From Methyloterricola oryzae (lineage in GTDB: Bacteria > Pseudomonadota > Gammaproteobacteria > Methylococcales > Methylococcaceae), in the NCBI RefSeq assembly GCF_000934725.1, contig NZ_JYNS01000012.1, positions 62,001 through 126,000 of the forward strand: a DNA stretch of 64,000 nucleotides, given 5' to 3'. Shown here in pieces: positions 45,900-55,097 of this stretch; the stretch's first letter is position 1; each line of letters opens with the position of its first letter. Both the position numbers and the translations under genes were made by a program. The notes beneath the pieces were generated by a model. The model did not search any database. It saw only the letters and a program-made list of their open reading frames with translations, and was not told where the DNA came from.

Positions 45900-46313
45900 A
45901 AACCTTTCCTACTGCAGGTGAAAGTTATCCCGGGCGAAGGCGACTTAAGTGGGTAGCCGCTCTTCAACCCGATACAGCGCCGTATGCCGGCGAATTTGCC
46001 ACAGGGGTTGCTCCAGTTCGGTCGAGCGGAACAGGCGTCACTGGTCATGCGTAGCACGTTGGGCAGTCCCCGGCGTCGGAATAAAGCCCCGATCCGCATA
46101 TTTCTCCGCCAGCTATAGGCAGATAGCGACAGACGCCGACAACACCAAATCGCCATCGACCAGCACTGGGACGCGTCCATAAGGATTCAGTTTCAGGAAG
46201 CGTGTGTCGCCCTGGGAGAGTCTCACGGGTATCGCTTCGAAGTGCACTCCTAGCTCCTGCAATACCCATCGGCAACGAGCCGACCGTGTGCGCGGCGTCG
46301 AATACAGTTTCAT
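45900..46313 (-). pseudogene. Broken glutathione S-transferase
   Basis: The 5' part starts MKLYSTPRTRSARCRWVLQE and continues with FLKLNPYGRVPVLVDGD, the glutathione-binding thioredoxin-like domain. A stop follows VLSASVAICL, where family members have Tyr-Leu-Ala. Behind the stop the same frame continues LAEKYADRGFIPTPG, then another stop, then TELEQPLWQIRRHTALY and further similarity to the helical domain. With several stops it is not functional. It lies next to the other remnants of this region. Confidence 0.8.
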
Positions 46314-46401
46314 GGACAAGCTCGCCAACCTCACCGCCCAGGGGTGGAAGGTCAACGGAATCGGCGCCCCACGGCAATTCGGGGCAGCCATGGCCGTACC
46401 T

Positions 46402-47676
46402 TCAGTCCTGCCAGCGCCGGAAGACGAGACTGGCGTTCACCCCGCCGAAGCCGAAGCCGTTGGATAAGGCATGCTCGATGGCCTTGGGTCTGGCCGCACC
46501 ACTGACGAGGTCCACGCCGTTGCCGGCCGGATCGGGATTTTTCAGATTCAGCGTGGCGGGCACGATCTGGTCGCGCAGGGCCAGCACCGTAAAAATGGCC
46601 TCGATGCCACCGGCCGCACCCAGCAGATGGCCAGTGGCCGACTTGGTCGAACTCACCGCGATGCGCCCTTCCCGGCCAAACAGGCCCTTGATGGCCTCCA
46701 GTTCCCCGCGGTCACCCAGCGGCGTGGAGGTGGCATGGGCGTTCAGATGCTGCACATCCGCTGCGGCGAGGCCCGCCTGTTCCAAGGCGGTCTGCATGGC
46801 ACGCCGCGCGCCGCTGCCATCCTCGGGACCGGCGGTCAGGTGATAGGCATCGGCACTGGTGCCGTAGCCCAGGATTTCGGCAATAGGCTTGGCTCCTCGT
46901 GCACGTGCGTGCTCCAGCGCCTCGATCACCAGCAGACCGGCACCTTCCCCCATCACGAATCCGTCGCGCGCACTGTCGAATGGCCGGGATGCTTGTTCCG
47001 GCTCGTCGTTGAAGGCGGTGGACAGCGCTCGGGCGGCCGCAAATCCACCCAGGCTGACCTTGTCGATGCAGGCTTCCGCGCCGCCGCACAAGGCGATGTC
47101 CGCTTCGCCGCAGCGAATCAACCGCGCGGCGTCGCCGACGGCTTGTACGCCCGCCGCGCAGGCGGTCACCGGAGCTCCCAGAGGCCCCTTTAAGCCATGG
47201 CGAATGGACACATGGCCGGCGGCCATGTTGACGAGAAAAGACGGGATCGTGAAAGGCGACAGGCGCTGCACGCCGCGTGAGTCCGTAGTGCGCACGGCGT
47301 TGACAATGGCCGGGAAGCCGCCAATGCCGGAGGCGATGATGGTGGCGGTTCGTTCGCGCGCAAGGGCATCGACGGGCCGCCAGCCCGCCTGGGTGATGGC
47401 TTCTTCCGCCGCCGCCAAGGCAAACAGGATGAAACGGTCCATCTTGCGTTGATCCTTGGGCGCGGCGGCGACATCGGGATCAAAGCCTGCCTCCGGGTCT
47501 TCCGCCTGGGTCGGCACCACGCCCCCCACCTTGGCGGGCAGATCGGCGACCATTTCATCGGGAAGGACCCTGAGACCAGACCGCCCGGCGATCAGGCGCG
47601 ACCAGACGATGTCCACCCCGCAGCCCAAGGGTGAAACCAGGCCCAACCCAGTGACCACGATACGGCGCGGCTTCAT
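46402..47676 (-). CDS. fabF: Beta-ketoacyl-ACP synthase II
   Basis: A 424-residue condensing enzyme. The catalytic Cys173 is in APVTACAAGVQAVGD, His314 in LNAHATSTPLGD, and Lys345 and His350 in SSTKSATGHLLGAAGG. It should extend acyl-ACP with malonyl-ACP in fatty acid synthesis. No acyl-carrier protein gene, fabD or fabG is beside it, so it is a stand-alone copy, perhaps for a special lipid. The start overlaps the stop of the HxlR gene (ATGA), so regulator and enzyme are co-translated. Confidence 0.93.
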   Translation of the reverse strand: MKPRRIVVTGLGLVSPLGCGVDIVWSRLIAGRSGLRVLPDEMVADLPAKVGGVVPTQAEDPEAGFDPDVAAAPKDQRKMDRFILFALAAAEEAITQAGWRPVDALARERTATIIASGIGGFPAIVNAVRTTDSRGVQRLSPFTIPSFLVNMAAGHVSIRHGLKGPLGAPVTACAAGVQAVGDAARLIRCGEADIALCGGAEACIDKVSLGGFAAARALSTAFNDEPEQASRPFDSARDGFVMGEGAGLLVIEALEHARARGAKPIAEILGYGTSADAYHLTAGPEDGSGARRAMQTALEQAGLAAADVQHLNAHATSTPLGDRGELEAIKGLFGREGRIAVSSTKSATGHLLGAAGGIEAIFTVLALRDQIVPATLNLKNPDPAGNGVDLVSGAARPKAIEHALSNGFGFGGVNASLVFRRWQD

Positions 47677-48200
47677 GATTCCTTCTCCTCATCCGGCAAA
47701 GATGCGCGGGCGTAGCGCCCATGGATGCGCGCCGCCCGAGCGTGGACCTGAGCGCTGGCCGCCGGCCCCGGATGCAGCCTTACGTTGTCCGGCGTGATCG
47801 GCCTTCCGGTGCTCCGGTCGACCAGAATCGGTTCCAGCACTTGACCTGAGTCTCGATCCGCCAGCTGCACCGAAATGCCCTCTGGGGTCAGATGCCGGTT
47901 TCCCCAGGCGAGCAGCGCCGCCAGCACTGGAAAAAAGTCGCGGCCCTGGGCCGTCAGCCTGTATTCGTAGCGCGGCGGGCGTTCGTTGTACCGGAGGCGT
48001 TCGAGCAAACCGTTTTCGGTCAAATGCTTCAGCCGACGCGTCAGGATGTTTGGCGCGATGCCAAGGCTCGCCTGGAATTCGTCGAAGCGCGAAAGGCCAT
48101 GGAAGGCATCCCGGAGGATCAGGATGCTCCACCATTCACCGACGCGTTCCAGCGCCCGGGCGGCCGGACATTCCATGTCTTTAAAACTAGTTCGTTGCAT
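47673..48200 (-). CDS. HxlR family transcriptional regulator
   Basis: A 175-residue winged helix protein: MQRTSFKDMECPAARALERVG, EWWSILILRDAFHGLSRFDEFQ, IAPNILTRRLKHLTENGLLER and YRLTAQGRDFFPVL are characteristic of HxlR regulators. The start at 48200 gives the usual N-terminus; a TTG 13 codons upstream is possible but less likely. A 14-base inverted repeat surrounds the start codon (listed separately), suggesting autoregulation. The gene is coupled to fabF. Confidence 0.92.
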   Translation of the reverse strand: MQRTSFKDMECPAARALERVGEWWSILILRDAFHGLSRFDEFQASLGIAPNILTRRLKHLTENGLLERLRYNERPPRYEYRLTAQGRDFFPVLAALLAWGNRHLTPEGISVQLADRDSGQVLEPILVDRSTGRPITPDNVRLHPGPAASAQVHARAARIHGRYARASLPDEEKES

Positions 48201-48239
48201 TGTGAAAGTAACGTTATCAGCACAGCTTTCATAATGCAA
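48195..48239. promoter_or_regulatory. Inverted repeat at the HxlR start, candidate operator
   Basis: TTGCATTGTGAAAG (48195-48208) and CTTTCATAATGCAA (48226-48239) are inverted copies matching at 13 of 14 positions, with a 17-base spacer. The left arm covers the HxlR start codon. The length and symmetry suit binding by a dimeric regulator, most simply the HxlR protein itself. Confidence 0.7.
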
Positions 48240-48559
48240 GTCTGTGGGTATTTCATGATCAGCTTGTTTTACCCCCAGTGTGTTGGCCTCGTTGAATTGT
48301 CAGCGGTCAAACGTCTGACAACTGTGCGGCGTGACATGGAGGCTGCCTTGTCCTTCATCAAAAAGGCGTTCCAGCAGCAAGGCTTTCCGGAGAAGGACTA
48401 GCTCCGCCTTTGAGGCGCTTCAGGAGGAGACCGGGGCCGTGATTGAAGTCCAATAAGCTCAGATGTTTGAAGCGTCGGGTGAGACTCGCCAACGCCGGAC
48501 AATTACCCGGGGAGGCTCGGATGAGTGCAAACGATCACACATAGCCCTTTTCGAAATCT
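48240..48559. other. Intergenic region between the HxlR and TetR genes
   Basis: This stretch separates the HxlR start from the end of the TetR gene. I see no gene, repeat or terminator that I can support. The promoter of the HxlR-fabF unit should lie in its first 80 bases. Confidence 0.45.
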
Positions 48560-49189
48560 TCAGTCTCTTCCGTAAGCCCTCATGAACATGTCCACGTTCC
48601 GCTCCAAGAGATGCTCGTCCTCTTCGGGCGTCGGCTTGCCAAGCCCCAGCATGGCCTTAATGTGAGCGGCGCCGAGAAACAATGAGAGGAACTGGTCTGC
48701 TCCGGTCTCGGTATCGTGGGCCTGCAGGCTACCAGCCGCCACGGCGCCGTCCAGGAAGTCCCGCACGCGGGCGACGATGTTGAGCGGTCCCTGATGGAAG
48801 AAGGCGCCGCAGGCGTCAGGCTGCACGCCGGCCTCTGCAAAGAGGACGCGCTGCTTGCGGATGACGTCCTCAGCCCGAATCAGCGCCAGGAAATGGCGGC
48901 CGACGAGGGTCAATGCTTTGCGTGGCTCGCCACAGGGCAGGCTTACATCGCTCCCGAAATCGAACGCGGCATCGATACGCTTGCCAATCGTGGCCTCGAA
49001 CAGCGCCTTCTTGGTGGGGAAGTAGGAGTAGATCGTCATCTTCGACACCCCCGACGCCTTGGCAATCGCTTCCACGCTGGTCCGCTCGAATCCCTGTTCC
49101 AGAAAGAGTTGCTCCGCCACCTCGAGGACCCGACGCATGCGCTCCGGATCACGGGGCCGACCCTGCTTGGGTTGTGATGAATTGTTCAT
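48560..49189 (-). CDS. TetR/AcrR family repressor
   Basis: A 209-residue regulator with an N-terminal helix-turn-helix: GRPRDPERMRRVLEVAEQLF, TSVEAIAKASGVSKMTIYSYF. The C-terminal part (about 120-209) follows the AcrR type with LSLFLGAAHIKAMLGLG. It is divergent from a three-gene RND efflux operon and two palindromes lie in the 69-base gap, so it should repress that operon and itself; the inducing drug is not known. Confidence 0.94.
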   Translation of the reverse strand: MNNSSQPKQGRPRDPERMRRVLEVAEQLFLEQGFERTSVEAIAKASGVSKMTIYSYFPTKKALFEATIGKRIDAAFDFGSDVSLPCGEPRKALTLVGRHFLALIRAEDVIRKQRVLFAEAGVQPDACGAFFHQGPLNIVARVRDFLDGAVAAGSLQAHDTETGADQFLSLFLGAAHIKAMLGLGKPTPEEDEHLLERNVDMFMRAYGRD

Positions 49190-49193
49190 AAAT

Positions 49194-49241
49194 TACTTGA
49201 CCGTCCAGTAAAGTTATGTAGACTTACTTTACGGTCCAGTA
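49194..49241. promoter_or_regulatory. Two TetR-type operators between the repressor and the efflux operon
   Basis: TACTTGACCGTCCAGTA (49194-49210) is a near-palindrome (7 of 8 pairs match). TACTTTACGGTCCAGTA (49225-49241) is a weaker one (6 of 8). Their centres are 31 bases apart, three helical turns, and both share GTCCAGTA. TATAGT (49240-49245) is a likely -10 of the efflux operon and overlaps the second operator, so repressor binding would block it. Confidence 0.75.
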
Positions 49242-49258
49242 TAGTTAATGGTGTCGCC

Positions 49259-50380
49259 ATGATCAAATCCAATTCCACTCCCCGCCCGGCACGGACGTTC
49301 CGGTACTCATCTATTCCCATCCTCTTGGGAATCCTGGGGCTGGCCGGCTGCTCGACGCCGCCAGAAAACCCTGCCCCGCCCCGCCCGGTGCGCGTCATCC
49401 GCGTGGGGGAAGCCGCTGCCCACCCCACAGCCGGCTTCGCAGGTGAGGTCACCGCCCGCAGGGAAACCGCGCTGGCGTTCCGCGTTGCCGGGAAAGTGGT
49501 CACCCGGCTTGTGGAGGTGGGCGACCGGGTCCGCAAGGGGCAAGTCATCGCCCGCCTGGACGCCAATGATTACCGGCTGGCCACTCAGAACCTGAAGGCC
49601 CAACTCACCGCCGCCAGGGCCGAATGCGAGTTCTCTCGTGCCGATCTGGCTCGTTACCGGGAATTGCTGGACCAGAACATCATCGCCCCGCCGGAATTCG
49701 ACCGGCGCCAGACCGCCTACACCGGCGCGAAGGAGCGTGTGGCTGCCCTGTCAGCACAGCTGGAGCAGACCGCGAACCAGCTTCGTTATTCCGAGTTGAC
49801 AGCCGAACGCGATGGTGTCATCTCCGGTTTCAGCGTCGAGGCGGGCGACGTGATCGCTGCGGGGCAGTCGGTGGCGCGGCTGGCCCAACTCGATGAAAAG
49901 GAAGTGACTGTCCATGTCCCCGAGCAGAGTATCGGCGATGTCACGCCGGGTCAGGCGGTCGAGGTTTCGCTGTGGTCCCAGGGCGAGCGGCGATTTCGCG
50001 GGAGCGTCCGCGAAGTGGCGCCCGCCGCCGATCCCGCGACGCGCACGTACCGCGTGAAAGCGGCACTGCTGGATGGCCGTGATCAGGCGCTGCTGGGCAT
50101 GACGGCCACGGTCTGGCTGACGACCACCGAGCCCACTGTTCCGGTCATTCCTCGCTCGGCCGTCTTCACCACCCATCAAGATCCGAAGCAGCCCAAGATC
50201 TGGCTGCTCGATGCCGACACCGTCAGATCCGTTCCCGTGACGCTGGGGCGGGCCTTGGATGGCGAACACATCGAGGTGGCCGGCGTCGCGCCCGGCCAAA
50301 CCATCGTCAGCGCGGGTGTGCAGCGGCTCATCGAAGGCCAGGCCGTGCGGGTACTCGCTGCCGAAGGAGGGCGGCCATGA
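49259..50380 (+). CDS. RND efflux periplasmic adaptor lipoprotein
   Basis: A 373-residue membrane fusion protein. The lipobox is GLAGC near residue 31. The barrel-sandwich part starts GFAGEVTARRETALAFRVAGKV with VRKGQVIARLDANDY, the helical hairpin runs about 110-185, the second lipoyl half has ERDGVISGFSVEAGDVIAAGQSV, then the beta-barrel and membrane-proximal domains. It links the inner-membrane pump to the outer-membrane channel. It is the first gene of the efflux operon and overlaps the pump start by four bases (ATGA). Confidence 0.94.
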   Translation: MIKSNSTPRPARTFRYSSIPILLGILGLAGCSTPPENPAPPRPVRVIRVGEAAAHPTAGFAGEVTARRETALAFRVAGKVVTRLVEVGDRVRKGQVIARLDANDYRLATQNLKAQLTAARAECEFSRADLARYRELLDQNIIAPPEFDRRQTAYTGAKERVAALSAQLEQTANQLRYSELTAERDGVISGFSVEAGDVIAAGQSVARLAQLDEKEVTVHVPEQSIGDVTPGQAVEVSLWSQGERRFRGSVREVAPAADPATRTYRVKAALLDGRDQALLGMTATVWLTTTEPTVPVIPRSAVFTTHQDPKQPKIWLLDADTVRSVPVTLGRALDGEHIEVAGVAPGQTIVSAGVQRLIEGQAVRVLAAEGGRP

Positions 50381-53300
50381 ACGGTTTCAATCTCACCGCC
50401 TGGGCGCTGCGGCACCGCGCCTTCACCGGAATGCTGATGGTCCTGCTCGTCCTCGGTGGCGTCGTGGCCTATTTCCTCATCGGCCAGGGCGAAGATCCCC
50501 AGTTCACCTTCCGCGTCATGGTGGTCAAGACCCTTTATCCCGGAGCCACCGCCGCCGAGGTGGAGGAGCAGATCACCGACCGCTTGGAGAAGAAGCTGCA
50601 GGAACTGCCGGATCTGGATTACCTGCGCAGCTATTCCAAGCCGGGCGAATCGGTGATCTTCATCAATGCCCGCGAGGACATTCCGGCCGATGAAATCCCG
50701 GATCTCTGGTATCAGGCGCGGAAAAAGGTCGGCGATATCGGCCTTAGGCTACCGCCGGGCGTCATCGGACCCTTCTTCAACGACGAATTCGGCGACACCT
50801 ACAGCGTCATCTATGCCTTTTCCGGCGAAGGTTTCGGCTACGCCGAGCTGAAGGACTTGGCGGAATCGGCCCGCCAGCGCTTCCTCCGGGTACCGGATGT
50901 GGAAAAAGTCGATCTCATAGGCACTCAGGACGAGAAGATCTTCGTGGAATTCTCCGACAAGAAGCTCGCCAAGCTGGGCTTCAGCACCGCGCAGATCGGC
51001 GAGGCCTTGCGCGGCCAAAACACCCTGGCATCCACGGGCCAAGTGGAGGAACCCAGACGCAACCTGCCCATCCGGATCACCGGAAGTCTGGCCTCGGTGG
51101 ACGAGGTGGCAAACCTGGCCGTCCGGGTCAACGGCACGTCCATCAGGATTGCTGATGTGGCGACGGTGCGGCGGGGTTATGAAGAGCCGGCAGAATTCAA
51201 GATGCGCTTCAATGGCAAGGACGTGGTCGGGCTGGGCATCACCATGGACAAGACCGGCGACGTGCTGGCCATGGGCAAGGCGCTCCAGGCGGAGATGGAC
51301 CGCATCCAGGCCGAACTGCCGGTTGGCGCCACCATCGAGCAGGTGGCTGACCAACCCAAGGTGGTGAAGCTGGCCATCGGCGAGTTCCTGCAGACCTTCT
51401 TCGAGGCCCTGGGAACGGTGCTGCTGGTGAGCTTCCTGAGTCTCGGCTGGCGGGCCGGCTCCGTGGTGGCACTGACCGTGCCCCTGGTGCTGGCGGGAAC
51501 CCTGCTGTGCATGCTGGTCTTCGGTATCAATCTGCACCGAATCTCCCTGGGTGCCCTGATCCTTGCGCTGGGGCTGTTGGTGGACGATGCCATGATCGCC
51601 ATCGAAATGATGGCCCGCAAGCTGGACGAAGGTTGGGACCGCGTCCGGGCCGCCACCTACGCCTATGGCGCCACCGCCTTTCCCATGCTGACCGGCACCC
51701 TCATCACCATCGCCGGCTTCCTGCCGGTGGGGCTGGCCCGCTCGTCGGCGGGCGAGTACACGGTGGCGATCTTTCAGGTAGTGGGCATCTCGCTGCTGCT
51801 GTCGTGGGTCGGTGCGGTGATCTTCACACCTTATCTGGGCTACTGGATGCTCAAGGGTCAAGCGGATGGTGAAGCGAGCGGCGAGCATTTCGACACGCCC
51901 TTCTACAGGCGGCTGCGGCGCTCGGTGCGCTGGTGTGTCGATCACCGCAGCGCGGTAATCGCCCTGACGGTCGCGCTCTTCGGTCTCGGTATCGTCGCCA
52001 TGAGCCGGGTGCCTCAGCAGTTCTTTCCGCTGTCGAGCCGGCCGGAACTCATGGTGGACCTGTGGCTGCCGGAAGGCAGTTCCTTCGCCGAAACCGAGGC
52101 CGCCGCCCGTGATCTGGAAGCCGTCCTCGCCAAGGACGACGATGTGGTCCACTACGCCACCTATGTGGGCGGCGGTAGCCCGCGCTTCTTCCTGCTAATC
52201 ACGCAGCAGTTGAATCATTCCAACCTGGCCCAGACCATGGTCATGACCCGCGACAAAGCCGCGCGCGAACGGGTGCTGCACCGCTTGCGGGAGTTGTTCC
52301 AGACGGATTTTCCACAACTGCGTGGCCGCGTCATGCGCCTGGACGTAGGCCCGCCCCAGGAATACCCGGTGCTGTTCCGGGTGCTAGGCGAAAAACCTGC
52401 CGAGGTGCGGCGGATTGCCGATCGGGTCAAGGGTGTTGTCCGGGCCAATCCGCACACGGTGGACGTGAACGATGACTGGGACGAACGCCTGCCATCACTG
52501 CGTCTGAAGCTGGATCAGGACAAGGCGCGGGCACTGGGGGTCAGTTCCTTGAGTCTGGCTCAGGCCCTGCGCGGCCATTATTCGGGGCTACCGGTAGGGC
52601 AGTTCCGGGAGGGCAACGAGATCATCGACATCGTCTGGCGCTCGCAGCCGCAGCAACGCGCCTCGGCGGCCGAGTTGCCCGATGTTTCGATTCAGACCGG
52701 CAACGGCAGAGCCGTGCCGCTCTCCCAGTTGGCCCAACTGGAAACGATGTTCGAGGACGGCATCCGCTGGCGGCGCGACCGCTATCCGGCCATCTCAATA
52801 CGGGCTGACATCGTCGACGGCGTGCAGGCACCGGATGTGGCGAGCGAGATCATTCCACAGTTGGCAGCCCTTCAGGCCGAACTGCCGCCCGGCTATTTCA
52901 TGGAGACCGGTGCCGCCAAGGAAGACGCCTGGACCGCACAGAAATCCATATTCGTCTGGATTCCCCTGGTACTGGTCGCGACCTTCGTGCTGCTGATGCT
53001 GCAGTTGCAGAACCTGGCCCAGGCCTTCCTGGTATTCCTCACCGCGCCCTTGGGTGTGATCGGCGCCGCCTTCGCCCTGCTGCTGTTTGGCGCGCCCTTC
53101 GGCTTCGTGGCCCTGCTGGGCATCCTCGCCCTGGCGGGCATGATCATGCGCAATTCGGTCATTCTGGTGGACCAGATCCAGCAGGACGAGAAAGCGGGAC
53201 TCAGCACCTACGAGGCGATCGTCGAATCCACTGTGCGCCGCTTCCGGCCCATCCTGCTTACGGCCGCCGCCGCGGTACTGGCGATGATACCCCTGTCGCG

Positions 53301-53493
53301 CAATGACTTCTTCGGTCCCCAGGCCATCACCATCATGGGCGGGCTCATCGTCGCCACGGCCCTGACCGTGTTCTTCCTGCCGGCGCTGTACGCGGCTTGG
53401 TTCAAGGTGGAGCGGGTCGGCTCGCAAGGTTCGAGGCCTGAAGATGGCGGCGCGGAATCGGCCCTTCATCACGCCAACGGAGGTATCCAATGA
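50377..53493 (+). CDS. RND efflux pump inner-membrane transporter
   Basis: A 1038-residue protein with the twelve-helix RND plan and two large periplasmic loops. The proton-relay Asp pair is present in LGLLVDDAMIAIEMMARK (near residues 402-403). FGAPFGFVALLGILALAGM and MRNSVILVDQ mark the second half. It should expel hydrophobic compounds using the proton gradient as a trimer. The stop overlaps the next start (ATGA). The sequence is of the HAE1 type, so organic drugs are the likely substrates, not metals. Confidence 0.95.
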   Translation: MNGFNLTAWALRHRAFTGMLMVLLVLGGVVAYFLIGQGEDPQFTFRVMVVKTLYPGATAAEVEEQITDRLEKKLQELPDLDYLRSYSKPGESVIFINAREDIPADEIPDLWYQARKKVGDIGLRLPPGVIGPFFNDEFGDTYSVIYAFSGEGFGYAELKDLAESARQRFLRVPDVEKVDLIGTQDEKIFVEFSDKKLAKLGFSTAQIGEALRGQNTLASTGQVEEPRRNLPIRITGSLASVDEVANLAVRVNGTSIRIADVATVRRGYEEPAEFKMRFNGKDVVGLGITMDKTGDVLAMGKALQAEMDRIQAELPVGATIEQVADQPKVVKLAIGEFLQTFFEALGTVLLVSFLSLGWRAGSVVALTVPLVLAGTLLCMLVFGINLHRISLGALILALGLLVDDAMIAIEMMARKLDEGWDRVRAATYAYGATAFPMLTGTLITIAGFLPVGLARSSAGEYTVAIFQVVGISLLLSWVGAVIFTPYLGYWMLKGQADGEASGEHFDTPFYRRLRRSVRWCVDHRSAVIALTVALFGLGIVAMSRVPQQFFPLSSRPELMVDLWLPEGSSFAETEAAARDLEAVLAKDDDVVHYATYVGGGSPRFFLLITQQLNHSNLAQTMVMTRDKAARERVLHRLRELFQTDFPQLRGRVMRLDVGPPQEYPVLFRVLGEKPAEVRRIADRVKGVVRANPHTVDVNDDWDERLPSLRLKLDQDKARALGVSSLSLAQALRGHYSGLPVGQFREGNEIIDIVWRSQPQQRASAAELPDVSIQTGNGRAVPLSQLAQLETMFEDGIRWRRDRYPAISIRADIVDGVQAPDVASEIIPQLAALQAELPPGYFMETGAAKEDAWTAQKSIFVWIPLVLVATFVLLMLQLQNLAQAFLVFLTAPLGVIGAAFALLLFGAPFGFVALLGILALAGMIMRNSVILVDQIQQDEKAGLSTYEAIVESTVRRFRPILLTAAAAVLAMIPLSRNDFFGPQAITIMGGLIVATALTVFFLPALYAAWFKVERVGSQGSRPEDGGAESALHHANGGIQ

Positions 53494-54947
53494 ATACGGC
53501 ATTTTTCAGTCTTATCACGATCGCAATGCTCAGCCTCGCGGCTTGCACGCCGACCCGAGTCGATCCGAATCTGCAGCTGCCCAGCGTAGCCGATTGGCAG
53601 CATGGCGACGCTGAAAGCGGCGTTACTGATCGGGCCGAACTGGAGTCCTGGTGGCAAGGTTTCCGCGATCCGATGCTGGATCAACTGATTGCCGGCGCGA
53701 TCGCCGCCAACCAGGATCTCCGCATCGCCAAGGCCCGGGTACGGGAGGCCCAGCAGATGGTCACGGTGGCCGAGTCGGTGCTTTACCCGACTCTGGATTT
53801 CAACGCCGCCGGCGGGCGCTCGCAAAGCATGGACCGGGTCTTTGCCGCGCCGGGGCCCAAGGGCATCGAACTGATCGCCCCGGCCGGGAATGCCTTTACG
53901 GGGGGGCTTGCGGCGCGCTGGGAGATAGACGTGTTCGGCAGCCGCCATCTGGAAGCGGAGGCGGCCGCTGCTCAGGCGTTAGGAGCCCGCGAAGGCGAAC
54001 GGGCTGTGCTGGTGGGACTGCTCGCCCAAGTGGCGACGAACTATCTCGAACTTCGCGGCGTGCAGGCCAGAACGCAGGTCCTGCAGGACCAGATCGCCAA
54101 CGAGACCGAGCGGCTGCGGGTTGTTCGCGCCCTGCACAAGACCGGGCTGGCCCGCGACTTCGACGTGGCGCGCCAGGAAACCCAGTTGCACGCCACCGAG
54201 GCTGGATTACCTCCGCTTGCTGCCGCCGCGGAAAACCTGATCCACCGGCTCGGGGTGTTGTCAGGCAAGCCGCCGGCAAGCTTCAGCGCCAGCCTCGCCC
54301 CGCAAGCACCTTTGCCGACAGCGGCTCCGCAGTTGCCCAAGCTCTTGCCGGCATCGCTGCTGGACCAGCGGCCGGACCTACGACTTGCCAAGGCGCGGGT
54401 AGACGCGGCGGCAGCCGACCTCGGCGCGGCGCGGGCCGACCTCTATCCGAAGCTGGTGCTCTCGGTCAGCGGCGGCTTCGGCACGCTGGCGACCGGCGGA
54501 TACGCCGCCTTGGCCGAAGGCGTCTACGCCCTGGGCTCGGGCATCTCCGCACCCATCTTCAACGCCGGCCGCATCCGGGCGCAGATCACCGCGGCGGATG
54601 CGCGTCTGGAACAGACGGCGGTCGACTACGAAAAGACTTTCCTGACAGCGCTCGAAGATGCGGAGAACGCCTATGTCCAACACCGCTCCATAAACGCCCG
54701 TCGCAACCGACTCATCCAGGCGGAAGCCACTGCGGAGCTGTCCCGCCGGGAAGCAGGCACTCTGTTTCGGCAAGGGGCGACCGATCTGCTGGGGGTGCTC
54801 GATGCCGAGCGCAGCAAATTGCAAATCAGCGACCAAAGAATCGGCGCAGAGACCGGAATAGCGGTGGCGCTGGTATCGCTCTACAGAGCATTCGGAGGCG
54901 GATGGTCGGAAGATCTCCGACATAAGGAAGTCGCGAATGTTGACTGA
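53490..54947 (+). CDS. Outer-membrane efflux channel lipoprotein, NodT family
   Basis: A 485-residue TolC-like protein with lipobox LSLAAC at residues 14-19. Typical segments are ELESWWQGFRDPMLDQLIAGAI, LAARWEIDVFGSRHLEAEAA, LGARADLYPKLVLSVSGGFG and GISAPIFNAGRIRAQI. It forms the outer-membrane exit of the pump. It is the last gene of the operon; all three overlaps are ATGA, so the three proteins are made together. Confidence 0.94.
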   Translation: MNTAFFSLITIAMLSLAACTPTRVDPNLQLPSVADWQHGDAESGVTDRAELESWWQGFRDPMLDQLIAGAIAANQDLRIAKARVREAQQMVTVAESVLYPTLDFNAAGGRSQSMDRVFAAPGPKGIELIAPAGNAFTGGLAARWEIDVFGSRHLEAEAAAAQALGAREGERAVLVGLLAQVATNYLELRGVQARTQVLQDQIANETERLRVVRALHKTGLARDFDVARQETQLHATEAGLPPLAAAAENLIHRLGVLSGKPPASFSASLAPQAPLPTAAPQLPKLLPASLLDQRPDLRLAKARVDAAAADLGAARADLYPKLVLSVSGGFGTLATGGYAALAEGVYALGSGISAPIFNAGRIRAQITAADARLEQTAVDYEKTFLTALEDAENAYVQHRSINARRNRLIQAEATAELSRREAGTLFRQGATDLLGVLDAERSKLQISDQRIGAETGIAVALVSLYRAFGGGWSEDLRHKEVANVD

Positions 54948-55097
54948 GAGTTGGGTCCTCCGGGGAGTAGCCCTGCAATGGAATGAAATAAAGGGGCGTA
55001 GTGCTCTCCTTGAGGAACCCCGAGCCTTACCTGGCAACGTAAGCATTCGAAGCGATATACATCGAGTTAATCTTCTACAAAATCCTAAGAGGACGTC

